From positions 9,552,001-9,616,000 of the forward strand of contig NZ_CP107841.1 of the NCBI RefSeq assembly GCF_036346855.1: a DNA stretch of 64,000 nt, written 5' to 3'. The position numbers and the translations under genes are program-made. Below are positions 16,691-25,528 of this stretch, piece by piece (the stretch's first letter is position 1; each line of letters begins with the position of its first letter). Source of the stretch: Streptomyces europaeiscabiei (lineage in GTDB: Bacteria; Actinomycetota; Actinomycetes; Streptomycetales; Streptomycetaceae). The notes beneath the pieces were generated by a model. That model had not been told where the DNA came from, did not search any database, and saw only the letters and a list, made by a program, of their open reading frames with translations.

Positions 16691-17488
16691 TCAGCCGCCG
16701 TTGGGCGCGTCCTCGGAGGTGCCCAGCCGCTGCGACAGCGCGCGAGCGGTCTCCAGCAGTGCCTGGGCCATCGGCGACTTGACGTCGTCGGGAACGGTCG
16801 CCGTGGTGCCGACGATGGCGAGCGTTCCGCTGATCTTGTCACCCTCGAAGATGGGCGCGGCGACGGTGCGGACCCCGTTGACCGTGGGGGAGTTGACCGA
16901 CAGTCCGTGCTGCCGGATGGCCTCGAGTTCCTCGGTGAGCTCGGCCGACCTGCGGACCGCGCGCGGCAGCGTCGGCACCTGCTCCGGGGGCAGGAACGCG
17001 AGGAAGACGCGTCCCTGTGCCGAGGCCGTGAGGTTCAGGCGTGAGCCGACCCGGACGCTGATGCGCACCATGTGGTCGGTGTTGTCCACCGAGCGCACCA
17101 CGGTCGCCGACTCACCGTCCCAGACCGACAACACGATCGTCTCGTCGATACGCCGGACCAGCTCCTCCATGTACGGCTCGGCGGCGGCGACGATCGGCAG
17201 GCCGGCCCGCGCCGCCGTGGCGAGCGTGAGCACCTGGGGCCCGAGGGAGTACAGCGACGTGCGCTCGTCGTACCGCAGCAGGTTCGCCGCCCGCAGCGCC
17301 TTCGTGTAGCGGTGCGCGGTCGCCTTGCTCGCACCGAGACGCGCGGTGATCTCGTTGAGGCTCATGTGCGGCTTGCCGACCGTGAACGAGCCGAGGATCA
17401 GCGCCGCACGCTGCACCGTCTGGATCGTCGGCGCAATCCTGTCCGGACCGTCCTGCTCCCCGGTGCCGCTCTGCGCCTTCGTGGCCAT
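16691..17488 (-). CDS. IclR-family transcriptional regulator
   Basis: 265 residues from ATG 17488 (AGGAG 10 nt upstream); a GTG 27 bp further upstream is an alternative. The N-terminal winged HTH contains MSLNEITARLGASKATAHRY. The C-terminal effector domain contains LPIVAAAEPYMEELV, SAQGRVFLAFLPPE and a late ISGTLAIVGT. IclR proteins bind aromatic acids or other small metabolites and act as repressors or activators. A version of the shared near-palindrome (AAACGCCATCTTGAA) lies about 50 bp before its start, as expected for autoregulation, which makes it the best candidate regulator of the surrounding genes. Confidence 0.9.
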   Translation of the reverse strand: MATKAQSGTGEQDGPDRIAPTIQTVQRAALILGSFTVGKPHMSLNEITARLGASKATAHRYTKALRAANLLRYDERTSLYSLGPQVLTLATAARAGLPIVAAAEPYMEELVRRIDETIVLSVWDGESATVVRSVDNTDHMVRISVRVGSRLNLTASAQGRVFLAFLPPEQVPTLPRAVRRSAELTEELEAIRQHGLSVNSPTVNGVRTVAAPIFEGDKISGTLAIVGTTATVPDDVKSPMAQALLETARALSQRLGTSEDAPNGG

Positions 17489-17538
17489 GGAATTCTCGCT
17501 CCTGTCCGTGCTCACTCAATGGTTGGGGGCGTCAAGTG

Positions 17539-17553
17539 AAACGCCATCTTGAA
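17539..17553 (-). promoter_or_regulatory. IclR-type operator before iclR (autoregulation)
   Basis: AAACGCCATCTTGAA on the plus strand, i.e. TTCAAGATGGCGTTT on the transcribed strand. It is a weaker member of the motif set found before the Rieske, FAH, TauD and flavin-reductase units. Confidence 0.45.
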
Positions 17554-17624
17554 TAAAGCAATGCTAAGGGTCGTGCCAAGGTGGGGGAAAGGGCGCTGGG
17601 ACGTGCATCCACGTGGGCCGTGAC

Positions 17625-17672
17625 GGTGAAACGGGAGCCTGACGGTTCGTCGTCGTCGGGCTCCCGTTCACC
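17625..17672 (-). terminator. Stem-loop after ferredoxin reductase gene
   Basis: Arms GGTGAAACGGGAGCC and GGCTCCCGTTCACC pair with one bulge across a 19-nt loop, 21 bp past the minus-strand reductase stop. Confidence 0.6.
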
Positions 17673-17692
17673 GAGCCGCTGGACGCTGCACC

Positions 17693-18691
17693 TCACGCGT
17701 CCGAAGAGTGCCCCGGTGTGATCGAGCATGTCGGGTCGAGCAGGGCGGCGATGTGGTTGACGGCCAGGGCCGCTTCACCGAAGCCGATGGAGATGAGGCT
17801 GACCTTGCCGTCGTGGTCGGCGATGTCACCGGCCGCGTAGACACGCTCCCGGTTCGTGCGCATCGTGCGGTCGACGAGGATGCGCCGACGCCGCAGCTCG
17901 AGTCCCCACCGCTCGATCGGGCCGAGATCGGCGATGAAACCCAGCGCGGCCACGACGGACTGGGCGGGCAGGGTGATCCGGTCGCCGTCGGAGCACGCGA
18001 CCACGACCTCCGACACGGCTCCCTCGCCGGAGACCTTCTCGACCTCGTACGGCGCCAGCACCCGCACCGAGGACGCGTTCACCTGCTCGACACTGCGCTC
18101 GTGGGCCCGGAACCGCGTACGCCGGTGCACCAGCGTCACCGACGAGGCGATCGGCTCCAGCGACAGCGCCCAGTCCAGTGCGGAGTCCCCGCCGCCGACC
18201 ACCACGACGTCCTGCCCGGCCAACTCGTTCAACCGCGGCACGAAGTAGCGCAGTCCTCGGCCCAGGTACTCGGAGCCCACCGGCAGCTCGCGGGGGATGA
18301 AGTTGCCGATACCGCCGCAGACGAGCACCGCGCCCGCGGTGATCCGCGCGCCGGCGTCCGTGGTGGCGACGATGCCCTCGCCGGTGTCGTCCAGCCGGGT
18401 GACGCCATGCCCGAGCAGATAGGTGGGGTTCCACCGCCAGGCCTGCTCGGCGAGCCGGTCCACCAGGTCCTGACCGCGGACGGCGGGAAAGCCGGCCACG
18501 TCGTAGATGAACTTCTCGGGATACAGCGCGGCGATCTGGCCGCCCACCTCGGGCAGAGCGTCGGCGACCGCCACGCTCAAACCGCGGAAGCCGGCGTAGT
18601 ACGCGCCGTACAACCCGGTCGGGCCGGCGCCGATGATGAGCAGGTCGACGGAGAGCTCGGGGCCGGCGCCCGTGGTCGCGTGGCCGGTCAC
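17693..18691 (-). CDS. Thioredoxin-reductase-like ferredoxin-NAD(P) reductase
   Basis: 332-residue FAD/NAD(P) flavoprotein. The FAD-binding IIGAGPTGLYGAYYAG is near residue 19, and PEVGGQIAALYPEK is typical of the TrxR-like FNR class that lacks the CxxC of thioredoxin reductase. The NADP site VVVGGGDSALDWAL lies mid-protein, and the C-terminal AGDIADHDGKVSLIS closes the FAD site. It passes electrons from NADPH to the adjacent ferredoxin for the divergent Rieske oxygenase. Its GTG start overlaps the fdxA stop, so the two are co-translated. Confidence 0.92.
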   Translation of the reverse strand: MTGHATTGAGPELSVDLLIIGAGPTGLYGAYYAGFRGLSVAVADALPEVGGQIAALYPEKFIYDVAGFPAVRGQDLVDRLAEQAWRWNPTYLLGHGVTRLDDTGEGIVATTDAGARITAGAVLVCGGIGNFIPRELPVGSEYLGRGLRYFVPRLNELAGQDVVVVGGGDSALDWALSLEPIASSVTLVHRRTRFRAHERSVEQVNASSVRVLAPYEVEKVSGEGAVSEVVVACSDGDRITLPAQSVVAALGFIADLGPIERWGLELRRRRILVDRTMRTNRERVYAAGDIADHDGKVSLISIGFGEAALAVNHIAALLDPTCSITPGHSSDA

Positions 18692-19002
18692 GCACCCACC
18701 TCCGGGTGGTCGTGGCCGACCTGGCCGACCTTGCGAGCGCCGCCGGGCGATCCGAGCGGTGGGGTGCCGAGGGTGAAGAACTCGGCGTTGATGCGCTCGA
18801 AGTGCTTGCTCTCCTCCGGCAGGTCCTCGTGGTGGAAGATCGAGATCTGCGGGCAGACGGGTTCACAGCGCCCGCACTCGACACATTCGTCGGGCTGGAT
18901 GTAGAGCATCCGGTCGCCCTCGTAGATGCAGTCGGCCGGGCACTCCTCCATGCATGACTTGTCCATGATGTCGACGCAGGCCTGAGTGATGACGTACGGC
19001 AC
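18688..19002 (-). CDS. fdxA: 7Fe ferredoxin (FdxA type)
   Basis: 104 residues with GTG at 19002 as start: GAAGG lies about 11 nt upstream and the protein then begins VPYVITQACVD like other FdxA proteins. A GTG 18 bp upstream is the alternative. Cys9, Cys17, Cys21 (CMEECP) and Cys25 form the 3Fe-4S/4Fe-4S pattern; CVECGRCEPVCP (Cys40/43/46/50) is the second cluster set. It carries electrons from the reductase to the oxygenase. Use of a 7Fe rather than a Rieske or plant-type ferredoxin is typical of actinobacterial oxygenase systems. Confidence 0.92.
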   Translation of the reverse strand: MPYVITQACVDIMDKSCMEECPADCIYEGDRMLYIQPDECVECGRCEPVCPQISIFHHEDLPEESKHFERINAEFFTLGTPPLGSPGGARKVGQVGHDHPEVGA

Positions 19003-19033
19003 GAGCTTGTTGCCCTTCACACGGTCGCACAGA

Positions 19034-19094
19034 ATGCGAGACGGTGTATTTCAATGTGGAACAGGATGATGGTGCCGCCGGGGCGAGGTGTCAA
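19034..19094 (-). promoter_or_regulatory. Promoter and IclR-type operator for fdxA-reductase
   Basis: Minus-strand TTGACA (19089-19094), 17 bp, then CATCAT (19066-19071). The operator variant ATGCGAGACGGTGTATTTCA lies at 19034-19053, just past the predicted start of transcription. Confidence 0.5.
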
Positions 19095-19123
19095 CCGTGA
19101 GGTGAATGCTTGACACCGCCGGG

Positions 19124-19165
19124 TTGACGGGGGACGCTAATGCGACATACGAGATGGCGTCTCAC
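19124..19165 (+). promoter_or_regulatory. Promoter and IclR-type operator for the Rieske oxygenase operon
   Basis: TTGACG (19124-19129) with a possible -10 TACGAG 18 bp later. The operator ATACGAGATGGCGTCTCAC (19147-19165) is the most symmetrical member of the set (GAGA-TGGCG-TCTC) and overlaps the -10. Confidence 0.6.
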
Positions 19166-19207
19166 AGCACGCCACTCGGGTCGGGACTTGTGAGAGGCAA
19201 ACTCCCC

Positions 19208-20560
19208 ATGGGAAGCAACCCCCGGACCGTCCCAGCGCCGATGATTGTCGAGGACTGGGACCAGCTCACCTTCCGGGTCAACCGCGAGGCCTACCGAAGC
19301 GCGGAAATCTTCGCCCGGGAACGCGGCTGGGTGTGGATGCACACCTGGCTCTACCTCGGGCACGAGACCGAGATCCCCAACCCCAACGACTTCAAGGTCC
19401 GCACCCTCGGCGGCCGGCCGCTGATCTTCTGCCGGGACAGCGCCGGCGAAGTGCACGCGTTCCTGAACTCCTGTCCGCACCGCGGCACCGTGCTGTGCCG
19501 CGAGAACGAGGGTTCCACGAGGCTCTTCCAGTGCTTCTACCACGCCTGGACGTTCCGCAACAACGGCGAGGTCGCCGCGATCCCCGATGCAGGGGCCTAT
19601 GAATCGAGCGACGAGTTCCGGGAGTCGATGGGGCTGCGCGGCGTGCCGCGACTGGAGATCCACGAGGGATTCGTCTTCGTCTCCTTCGACCCCGATGTGC
19701 CGCCGCTGCTGGACTACCTCGGTGATGCGGCCGACTACATGACCATGATCCAGCAGCAGCACGCCGGCGGCATGACCACGCTGCCCGGCACGCAGCTCTA
19801 CAGCGTGCGGGGCAACTGGAAACTCGCCGTCGAGAACGCCATGGACGGGTACCACTTCGCGCCGACGCACAACACGTTCGTGGGCTACCTGCGCGAGAGC
19901 GGCTACGCCGTCACCGACGACAACCAGTACGCGTACAACCTCGGCAACGGCCACGGGCTGCTGGTCCTGACCGGGCACGGCGGACGCATCAGCATGATCT
20001 GGGAACCGCGCTTCGGCGAGGACGAACGGGTCCGCACCGAGGCCCACCGGGCCGAGATGACGCAGCGGCTGGGGGAGGAGCGGGCGCACTACGTGGCCGA
20101 CGAGAGCCACATCCTGTTCGTGTTCCCCAACCTGCTGCTGTTCGACATCGAGGGCTTGTCCATCCGGCAGCTGGAGCCGGTGGCGCCCGACCAGACCGAC
20201 GTGCGTGCCTGGCAGCTGGTCCCGCGCGACGAGGACCCGGACACGCGCGCCCTGCGCATGAAGACGGTCGTCAGCTTCGTCGGCCCGGGCGGACTCGCGA
20301 CGCCGGACGACATCGAGGCCTACGAGGCGGTGCAGCGCGGTATCCAGGCCACGGCGGGCGCCGGTGCGCCCGAGCTGGACTACAGCGACATGTCGCGCGG
20401 CATGGCCGACGAGGCCAAGGGTGTGCAGGGCAGATCGATCGACGAGGGCGCGATGCGGGGCTTCTGGCGGCAATGGGTCGAAGCAACGGGGCTCGACGAC
20501 GGCCTCGAGATCCACGGCGAGCGACCGGCGTCCTTCCTGGCGGGGAGGGACCTGCGATGA
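19208..20560 (+). CDS. Aromatic ring-hydroxylating dioxygenase, alpha (Rieske) subunit
   Basis: 450 residues from ATG 19208; longer frames upstream would run through the operator. The Rieske 2Fe-2S motif is Cys89-Pro-His91 (CPHRGTVLC) and Cys109-x2-His112 (CFYHAWTF). The mononuclear iron site is NAMDGYHFAPTH with Asp213, His216 and His221. It adds O2 across an aromatic ring using electrons from FdxA and its reductase, encoded divergently. It overlaps the beta-subunit gene by 4 bp (ATGA). Similar in layout to benzoate, phthalate or substituted-benzoate oxygenases, but the substrate cannot be assigned. No cis-dihydrodiol dehydrogenase follows. Confidence 0.94.
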   Translation: MGSNPRTVPAPMIVEDWDQLTFRVNREAYRSAEIFARERGWVWMHTWLYLGHETEIPNPNDFKVRTLGGRPLIFCRDSAGEVHAFLNSCPHRGTVLCRENEGSTRLFQCFYHAWTFRNNGEVAAIPDAGAYESSDEFRESMGLRGVPRLEIHEGFVFVSFDPDVPPLLDYLGDAADYMTMIQQQHAGGMTTLPGTQLYSVRGNWKLAVENAMDGYHFAPTHNTFVGYLRESGYAVTDDNQYAYNLGNGHGLLVLTGHGGRISMIWEPRFGEDERVRTEAHRAEMTQRLGEERAHYVADESHILFVFPNLLLFDIEGLSIRQLEPVAPDQTDVRAWQLVPRDEDPDTRALRMKTVVSFVGPGGLATPDDIEAYEAVQRGIQATAGAGAPELDYSDMSRGMADEAKGVQGRSIDEGAMRGFWRQWVEATGLDDGLEIHGERPASFLAGRDLR

Positions 20561-21081
20561 CGACGATCAGCAACCGCGGGCTGGTCCGGTGCGCGGGGCG
20601 CACCGTCACCCGGCCGGAGGTGGAGGACTTCCTCTACGCCGAGGCGGACATCCTCGACCACTGGGACTACGACGGCTGGCTGGCCCTCTTCGAGCCTGGT
20701 GCCCGCTACGAGATCCCGACCACCGACTACCGCCCCGGCTGGTCCCCGCACGAGACCGGATCGTTCGTCGACGACGACTGGGACCTGCTGAACGCGCGGG
20801 TCAAGCGACTGAAGTCCCGCAAGGCGCACGCCGAGAACCCGCACTCGCGCACGCACCGGCTGGTGTCCAACGTGCGGCTGTCCGAGGAGTCGGAGGACTC
20901 CTTCCGGGTTTCGGCGGCGTTCGTCGTGCACCGCGCTCGCGACGGGCGATTCGACGCCTACGTCGGGTGGTACGACCATCTGCTGGTGCCGACCGAGGAC
21001 GGATTCCGCTTCCGGTTGCGGCGCTCGGTCCTCGGCCACGAGTCGCTCTCGGCGGGCGCCCGGCTCAGCTTCATCCTCTAG
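20557..21081 (+). CDS. Aromatic ring-hydroxylating dioxygenase, beta subunit
   Basis: 174 residues, start overlapping the alpha stop. NTF2-like cone fold typical of small subunits: VEDFLYAEADILDHWDYDGW, YEIPTTDYRP, SRTHRLVSNVRL and a terminal RRSVLGHESLSAGARLSFIL. It gives the alpha3beta3 hexamer structural support; it has no catalytic residues. The gene lies 13 bp before the Dabb-dioxygenase gene. Confidence 0.92.
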   Translation: MTTISNRGLVRCAGRTVTRPEVEDFLYAEADILDHWDYDGWLALFEPGARYEIPTTDYRPGWSPHETGSFVDDDWDLLNARVKRLKSRKAHAENPHSRTHRLVSNVRLSEESEDSFRVSAAFVVHRARDGRFDAYVGWYDHLLVPTEDGFRFRLRRSVLGHESLSAGARLSFIL

Positions 21082-21094
21082 TCGGCGGCGGAAG

Positions 21095-22315
21095 GTGACC
21101 CCGATGATCCGACACACCCTGTCCTTCCGTTTCGCCGACGGAGTCGATCAGGCCACACGGGAGTCCGTGCTGGCCGAGCTGCGTACCTTCCCGGACCGGT
21201 ACCCGGCCATGCGCGGCTTCGTCCTCGGCGAGAACATCAGCACCCGCGACCAGACCTTCACCCACACCATGGCCGTCGACTTCGACAGCCAGGACGATCT
21301 GCTGGCCTATCTGGGCAGCGAGTCCCACGAGAGCTTCGTGCGTACGCGCTGGCGCCCGGTCATCGCCGGGCAGGCCATCACCTCGTTCGAGTTCACCGAG
21401 CGTCCCTCGCTCGCTGAAGGAAGGACATCCCCAGTGAGCACACGCCCGCACGGGCCGTACGGCATGGAGTACGCCCGGATCGAGGTTCCGGACATGCAGG
21501 CCGCGATCGACTTCCTCCAGTACCACGTAGGGCTGCAACTGGAGCAGCGCACGGACGAATACGCCTACCTGCGCGCCGACATCGAGCACCACGCGATCGA
21601 ACTGATCAACGCGCCCGAGCGCACCGACGGGTGGACGACCGCGGTCGGCTACAGCGTGGAGAGTGAGGAGGTCCTCGAACAGCTGCGCAAGAGCGTCGCC
21701 GACGCCGGCCTGGAGATCCTCGACCTCCAGGAGCGGCAGCGGGCGCTGTGCGACAACGGCTTCGCGGTGAAGGATCCCGACGGCCTCATCGTCGAGCTGT
21801 TCACCGAGTTCCAGGAGTACGCCGAGCCGCCGCACCTCGAGATCCGGCCGCTCGACCTGGTGCACCCCTTCATCGCCACCTCGCAGTTCGAGGAGATGGT
21901 GGACTTCTACCAGAACGTCCTGCGGTTCCGGCCCTCGGACCACGTCGTCGGCTCGACCACGTTCTTCCGCTGCGAGGACCGCTACCACCACAGCCTGGCC
22001 ATCCAGAAGAACAACGAGCACTACGTCGCGCACCTGTGCTTCGCGATGAAGAGCCTCGACCACGTCATGCGGATGCGCGCCCGCGCGCTGTACAAGGGCG
22101 CGCCGATCGCCTCCGACATCGTCAACCACTCGGCGTCGACGTCGATCGCGTTCTACATGCACGACACCCGCTTCGGCCCGCGTTACGAGCTGTGCGACCG
22201 GCACCGGGTGTTCACGCCGGAGGAGCACGAGACGCACCGGCCCCGCAGGATGCCCGCCGACCCGCGCAACATCGACGTGTGGCGTCCGGCCTCCGACGAC
22301 TGGGGACGTTTTTGA
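21095..22315 (+). CDS. Dabb domain fused to type I extradiol (VOC) dioxygenase
   Basis: 406 residues in one uninterrupted frame. Residues about 4-100 form a dimeric alpha/beta barrel (Dabb, stress-responsive A/B barrel: IRHTLSFRFADGVD...FEFTE). From Val114 two VOC modules follow (about 125-240 and 254-372). Candidate iron ligands are His257 (DLVHPF), His313 (VAHLCF) and Glu365 (RYELCD), with His345 as acid/base. It should cleave a catechol-like product of the Rieske enzyme in meta fashion. A GTG at 21434 preceded by GAAGGAAGG could start the dioxygenase separately, so two products are possible. Confidence 0.85.
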   Translation: MTPMIRHTLSFRFADGVDQATRESVLAELRTFPDRYPAMRGFVLGENISTRDQTFTHTMAVDFDSQDDLLAYLGSESHESFVRTRWRPVIAGQAITSFEFTERPSLAEGRTSPVSTRPHGPYGMEYARIEVPDMQAAIDFLQYHVGLQLEQRTDEYAYLRADIEHHAIELINAPERTDGWTTAVGYSVESEEVLEQLRKSVADAGLEILDLQERQRALCDNGFAVKDPDGLIVELFTEFQEYAEPPHLEIRPLDLVHPFIATSQFEEMVDFYQNVLRFRPSDHVVGSTTFFRCEDRYHHSLAIQKNNEHYVAHLCFAMKSLDHVMRMRARALYKGAPIASDIVNHSASTSIAFYMHDTRFGPRYELCDRHRVFTPEEHETHRPRRMPADPRNIDVWRPASDDWGRF

Positions 22316-23472
22316 GACAGCAGTTGCTCGACGTCCTGCACCTGCTCGACACGCTCCCCGCCCCACGCGGCGGGGAGCGCACGGCGGCCCACCGGTTGCG
22401 CGCCTGGTGCGCCGAGCGCTGGCCGCACGTCGAGTGGCAGGTGCTGGAGTACGGCTCCGCGGGCGGCAGCCTGGTCGCCGCCCACGGAGCCGGGCCGCTG
22501 CTCTACTCCCACCTCGACACCTCCCTGGACGAGGGAGGTGCGGCGAACCGGCTCGTCACCGGCGACGACGCGCCCGTCGGCCCGCTCACTGTCGACGGTG
22601 ACATGGTGATCGGCTTCGGCCTCGGGGTCGCCCGCGGGCCCGCGGCCGCCGCGCTGGTCGCCTTCGCCGAGGCGGGTGCCGGGCGGCTCCTGCTTGCCGG
22701 TTCCGGGACGCACCGCCGCACGAGCGGGATCACCGGTCTGGAGGCATACACCGACGCCTACCCGCTGCCGCCCTCGGCGATCGTGGCCAAGTGCGGCCCG
22801 CCGACACTGCTGTGGCACGAGCCGGGCGCGTTCTACCTGACCGTCCGGGTGACCGGACGCTCCGGGGCCGCGATGGTGGCGGAATCCGCCACGCCACCCG
22901 GGGGAGTCATCGCTCAGGCCGGCATCGTCCTGGACGAACTGGCACGCTGGCGTACGGCCTACCTGGCCGCCGATCCCAGGGTGGGGCAGACCGGCCGGGC
23001 GTGCGGAATCGGAGCGATCAGTGGGGGATGGCCGGACAAGCCGGACCTGCTGCCGGCCCAACTGCGGGTCGATCTGTACGTCGTCGTCGGTGACCAGGTG
23101 GAGCCGAAGGCGCTGGCGGCCGAGCTGACCGACCGGCTGCGGGCGCGGTGTGCGGCGTCGGTACTGCGTGATTGCGACATCGAGGTGGAGGCCGAGCCGG
23201 TCGCGTCCGCCGCGGCCACGCCGGCCGACGCACCGGTGGTGACGGCCGCCCGAGCGGCCTGGCTCGACGAGTTCGGTACGCAGCCGCCGCCGATCACCGG
23301 ATGGACGGGCTCGACCGACGGCGTCGCCCTGCGGGCTCGCGGCGTCGACACCGTTCGCCTCGGCCCTAGGGCGAGGCCGGCCACCGATGAACCGCGTAGC
23401 GACGCCCTGTCGTTGACGGAGCTGACCGCCTTCGCGCGCATGTACCGAAAGCTCTTGACCGAACCGGGCTAG
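22312..23472 (+). CDS. M20-peptidase-like protein with altered metal site
   Basis: 386 residues from a TTG that overlaps the dioxygenase stop (TTGA). The M20/ArgE-DapE scaffold is suggested by LLYSHLDTSLDE (His and Asp of the first metal motif), a dimerisation-like insert (AFYLTVRVTGRSGAAM) and a closing TGSTDGVALRARGVDTV. The usual bridging Asp of GRGxxDxKG is replaced by GFGLGVARG and the EE pair is missing (AGSGTHRRTSG). It may therefore be a one-metal hydrolase, a different lyase or a non-enzymatic partner. Its coupling to the oxygenase operon implies action on a ring-cleavage product. Confidence 0.72.
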   Translation: MRQQLLDVLHLLDTLPAPRGGERTAAHRLRAWCAERWPHVEWQVLEYGSAGGSLVAAHGAGPLLYSHLDTSLDEGGAANRLVTGDDAPVGPLTVDGDMVIGFGLGVARGPAAAALVAFAEAGAGRLLLAGSGTHRRTSGITGLEAYTDAYPLPPSAIVAKCGPPTLLWHEPGAFYLTVRVTGRSGAAMVAESATPPGGVIAQAGIVLDELARWRTAYLAADPRVGQTGRACGIGAISGGWPDKPDLLPAQLRVDLYVVVGDQVEPKALAAELTDRLRARCAASVLRDCDIEVEAEPVASAAATPADAPVVTAARAAWLDEFGTQPPPITGWTGSTDGVALRARGVDTVRLGPRARPATDEPRSDALSLTELTAFARMYRKLLTEPG

Positions 23473-23796
23473 CCCGGGCGCTCACCGACGGTGGACCGGT
23501 CGGGCAGCACGACGGCGGCGCGGACCCCCGCCCGAGCCAGAAGTACCGGAGTGCTCCGCCGAAGGCCGTCAGCCGATGCGGGCGCCGCCGGGGCGAGTGC
23601 CTGCTCGACCGCCGACCGGACGTCGACGCGTCCCGGTCGAGGTGCCCCTCCGTCCCCGCGGGCCCGGCCCCGTCAGGGAGGTGAGCGACGCCGAGACGGC
23701 CGAGCGGCCCCAAGACAGCCACTGGTGAACTCGAGTTTGCCGGGGCGCGACCTCATACGTAGGGCAGGGATGCCCTGAAAGGAAGTGGACGGGACG
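23473..23796 (+). other. Intergenic region before CoA-transferase genes
   Basis: No gene. A short hairpin AGGGCA-GGGA-TGCCCT at 23762-23777 lies just before the AAAGGAAG ribosome-binding site and might influence translation. I see no copy of the IclR-type operator, so the CoA-transferase pair may be read through from the oxygenase operon or use its own promoter. Confidence 0.4.
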
Positions 23797-24573
23797 ATGG
23801 ACAAAGTCATCGCCTCAGCCCCCGAAGCCGTAGCGGACGTTCTCGACGGGGCCTCCCTGACAGTCGGCGGCTTCGGTTTGAGCGGGGTCCCGGACGTCTT
23901 GATCCAGGCCCTGTACGACGCCGGTGTGACAGGACTGGACGTGTTCTCGAACAACTGCGGCGCTCTGGATTCCGGCCTCGCCGTGCTCCTCGCCGCGGGC
24001 CGGATCGCGCGGGTGACCGGCAGCTATATCGGCGGCAACCAGGAGTTCGCCCGTCAGTACCTGGGCGGCGAGATCGAACTGGAGCTGATTCCTCAGGGCA
24101 CGCTCGCGGAGCGACTACGGGCCGGGGGCTGCGGCATACCCGCCTTCTACACCCCGGCCGGCGTCGGCACGCTGGTCGCCGACGGCGGCCTGCCGTGGCG
24201 GTACGACCGTGACGGCGGCATCGCCGTCGCCTCACCACCCAAGGAGGTCCGCGAGTTCGCAGGCGGGGACTACGTCCTGGAGCACGGGATCACCACAGAC
24301 TTCGCCCTGGTGAGAGCGGCGAAGGGGGACCGCCACGGCAACCTGGTGTTCAGCAAGTCCGCCCGCAACTTCAACCCGTTGGCGGCCATGGCCGGCCGCA
24401 TCACGATCGCCGAGGTCGAGGAGCTGGTCGAGCCGGGCGGCATCGACCCGGACCAGGTCCATCTGCCGGGCATCTTCGTGCAGCGGGTGGTGGCCCTCAG
24501 CCCCGAGCAGGCCGCCGACAAGAAGATCGAGAAGCTGACAGCCGTCCCCAGGGACCGGGAGGTGCGGGCCTGA
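23797..24573 (+). CDS. 3-oxoacid CoA-transferase family, subunit A
   Basis: 258 residues from ATG 23797; a GTG 12 bp upstream is possible. Family I CoA-transferase alpha subunit: [19 protein letters not shown] near the N-terminus, [40 protein letters not shown] and [16 protein letters not shown]. It transfers CoA from succinyl-CoA to a 3-oxo or dicarboxylic acid so that thiolase can finish degradation. Start and stop are tightly coupled to subunit B. The nearby ring-cleavage genes make 3-oxoadipate or a related acid plausible, but this is not proved. Confidence 0.9.
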   Translation: MDKVIASAPEAVADVLDGASLTVGGFGLSGVPDVLIQALYDAGVTGLDVFSNNCGALDSGLAVLLAAGRIARVTGSYIGGNQEFARQYLGGEIELELIPQGTLAERLRAGGCGIPAFYTPAGVGTLVADGGLPWRYDRDGGIAVASPPKEVREFAGGDYVLEHGITTDFALVRAAKGDRHGNLVFSKSARNFNPLAAMAGRITIAEVEELVEPGGIDPDQVHLPGIFVQRVVALSPEQAADKKIEKLTAVPRDREVRA

Positions 24574-25220
24574 TGGCTTGGACACGTGACGAAATGGCCG
24601 CCCGCGCGGCCCATGAGCTGCGCGACGGCGAGTACGTCAACCTGGGTATCGGCCTGCCGACCCTGATCCCGGACCATGTGCCCGAGGGCGTCCATGTAGT
24701 GCTGGAGTCGGAGAACGGCGTGCTCGGCACCGGCCCCTTCCCCTACGAGGACGAGGTCGATCCCGACCTGATCAACGCGGGCAAGGAGACCGTCACGGTG
24801 CTGCCCGGCGCGGCGTTCTTCGACTCGGCGCTGTCCTTCGGCATGATCCGCGGCGGCCACATCGACACCGCCGTACTCGGCGCCATGCAGGTATCCGAGC
24901 TGGGCGACCTCGCCAACTGGGCGATCCCGGGCCGGATGGTGACCGGCATCGGCGGAGCCATGGACCTCGTCCACGGTGCCCGTCGGGTGATCGTCACCAT
25001 GACGCACACTGCGAAGGACGGCAGCCCGAAGATCGTCCAGGAGTGCGATCTGCCGCTCACCGGGAAGGGCTGCGTGGACCGGATCATCACCGACCTGGCC
25101 GTCCTCGACGTGACCGACGGCGGTCTGGTCCTCGTCGAGACCGCCCCCGGCGTCACGCATGAGGAGGTCGCCGCGAAGACGGCGGCGAAGGTGATCATCC
25201 CCCACGAGATCGCCTGCTGA
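24573..25220 (+). CDS. 3-oxoacid CoA-transferase family, subunit B
   Basis: 215 residues; ATG shares one base with the subunit A stop (TGATG). It contains the catalytic Glu motif [10 protein letters not shown] and [13 protein letters not shown], then [20 protein letters not shown] and a late [17 protein letters not shown]. It makes the gamma-glutamyl-CoA intermediate of the ping-pong reaction and works as a heterodimer or heterotetramer with subunit A. A 22-bp perfect stem-loop follows 40 bp after the stop. Confidence 0.92.
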   Translation: MAWTRDEMAARAAHELRDGEYVNLGIGLPTLIPDHVPEGVHVVLESENGVLGTGPFPYEDEVDPDLINAGKETVTVLPGAAFFDSALSFGMIRGGHIDTAVLGAMQVSELGDLANWAIPGRMVTGIGGAMDLVHGARRVIVTMTHTAKDGSPKIVQECDLPLTGKGCVDRIITDLAVLDVTDGGLVLVETAPGVTHEEVAAKTAAKVIIPHEIAC

Positions 25221-25260
25221 CCCAGCTGAACGTGAACGTCGCCGATGCTGTCGGCACCCC

Positions 25261-25315
25261 GACCGCCCGGTACGGCGGCACGCTGCTCGTGGGCGTGCCG
25301 CCGTACCGGGCGGTC
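25261..25315 (+). terminator. Long perfect stem-loop after CoA-transferase genes
   Basis: Arms 25261-25282 and 25294-25315 are perfectly complementary over 22 bp, with an 11-nt loop and a short GTTTC tail. It ends the plus-strand operon and separates it from the convergent TauD unit. Confidence 0.8.
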
Positions 25316-25470
25316 GTTTCATGGAGAGGTTGCGCCGGTCGCCGGCGGGGTTCGGGCCCGGCGGAGGTGATTCGTGGGTCGCCGGTCCCCGCGATGTCCG
25401 GTCGTCGGCGCTGTTGCCTGACGGTTTCGACGGCACTGGTTCCTGACGGACTTCTTCGTCCGGGCACAAA

Positions 25471-25506
25471 ACCGCCGCAGCCGTGCGTCGGCATGGCTGC
25501 GGCGGT
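25471..25506 (-). terminator. Terminator of the TauD-type oxygenase gene
   Basis: Perfect 12-bp stem (ACCGCCGCAGCC / GGCTGCGGCGGT) followed on the minus strand by TTTTG, 23 bp past the stop of the oxygenase. Confidence 0.75.
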
Positions 25507-25528
25507 GGGGAAACTGTCGGTGGTGCTG

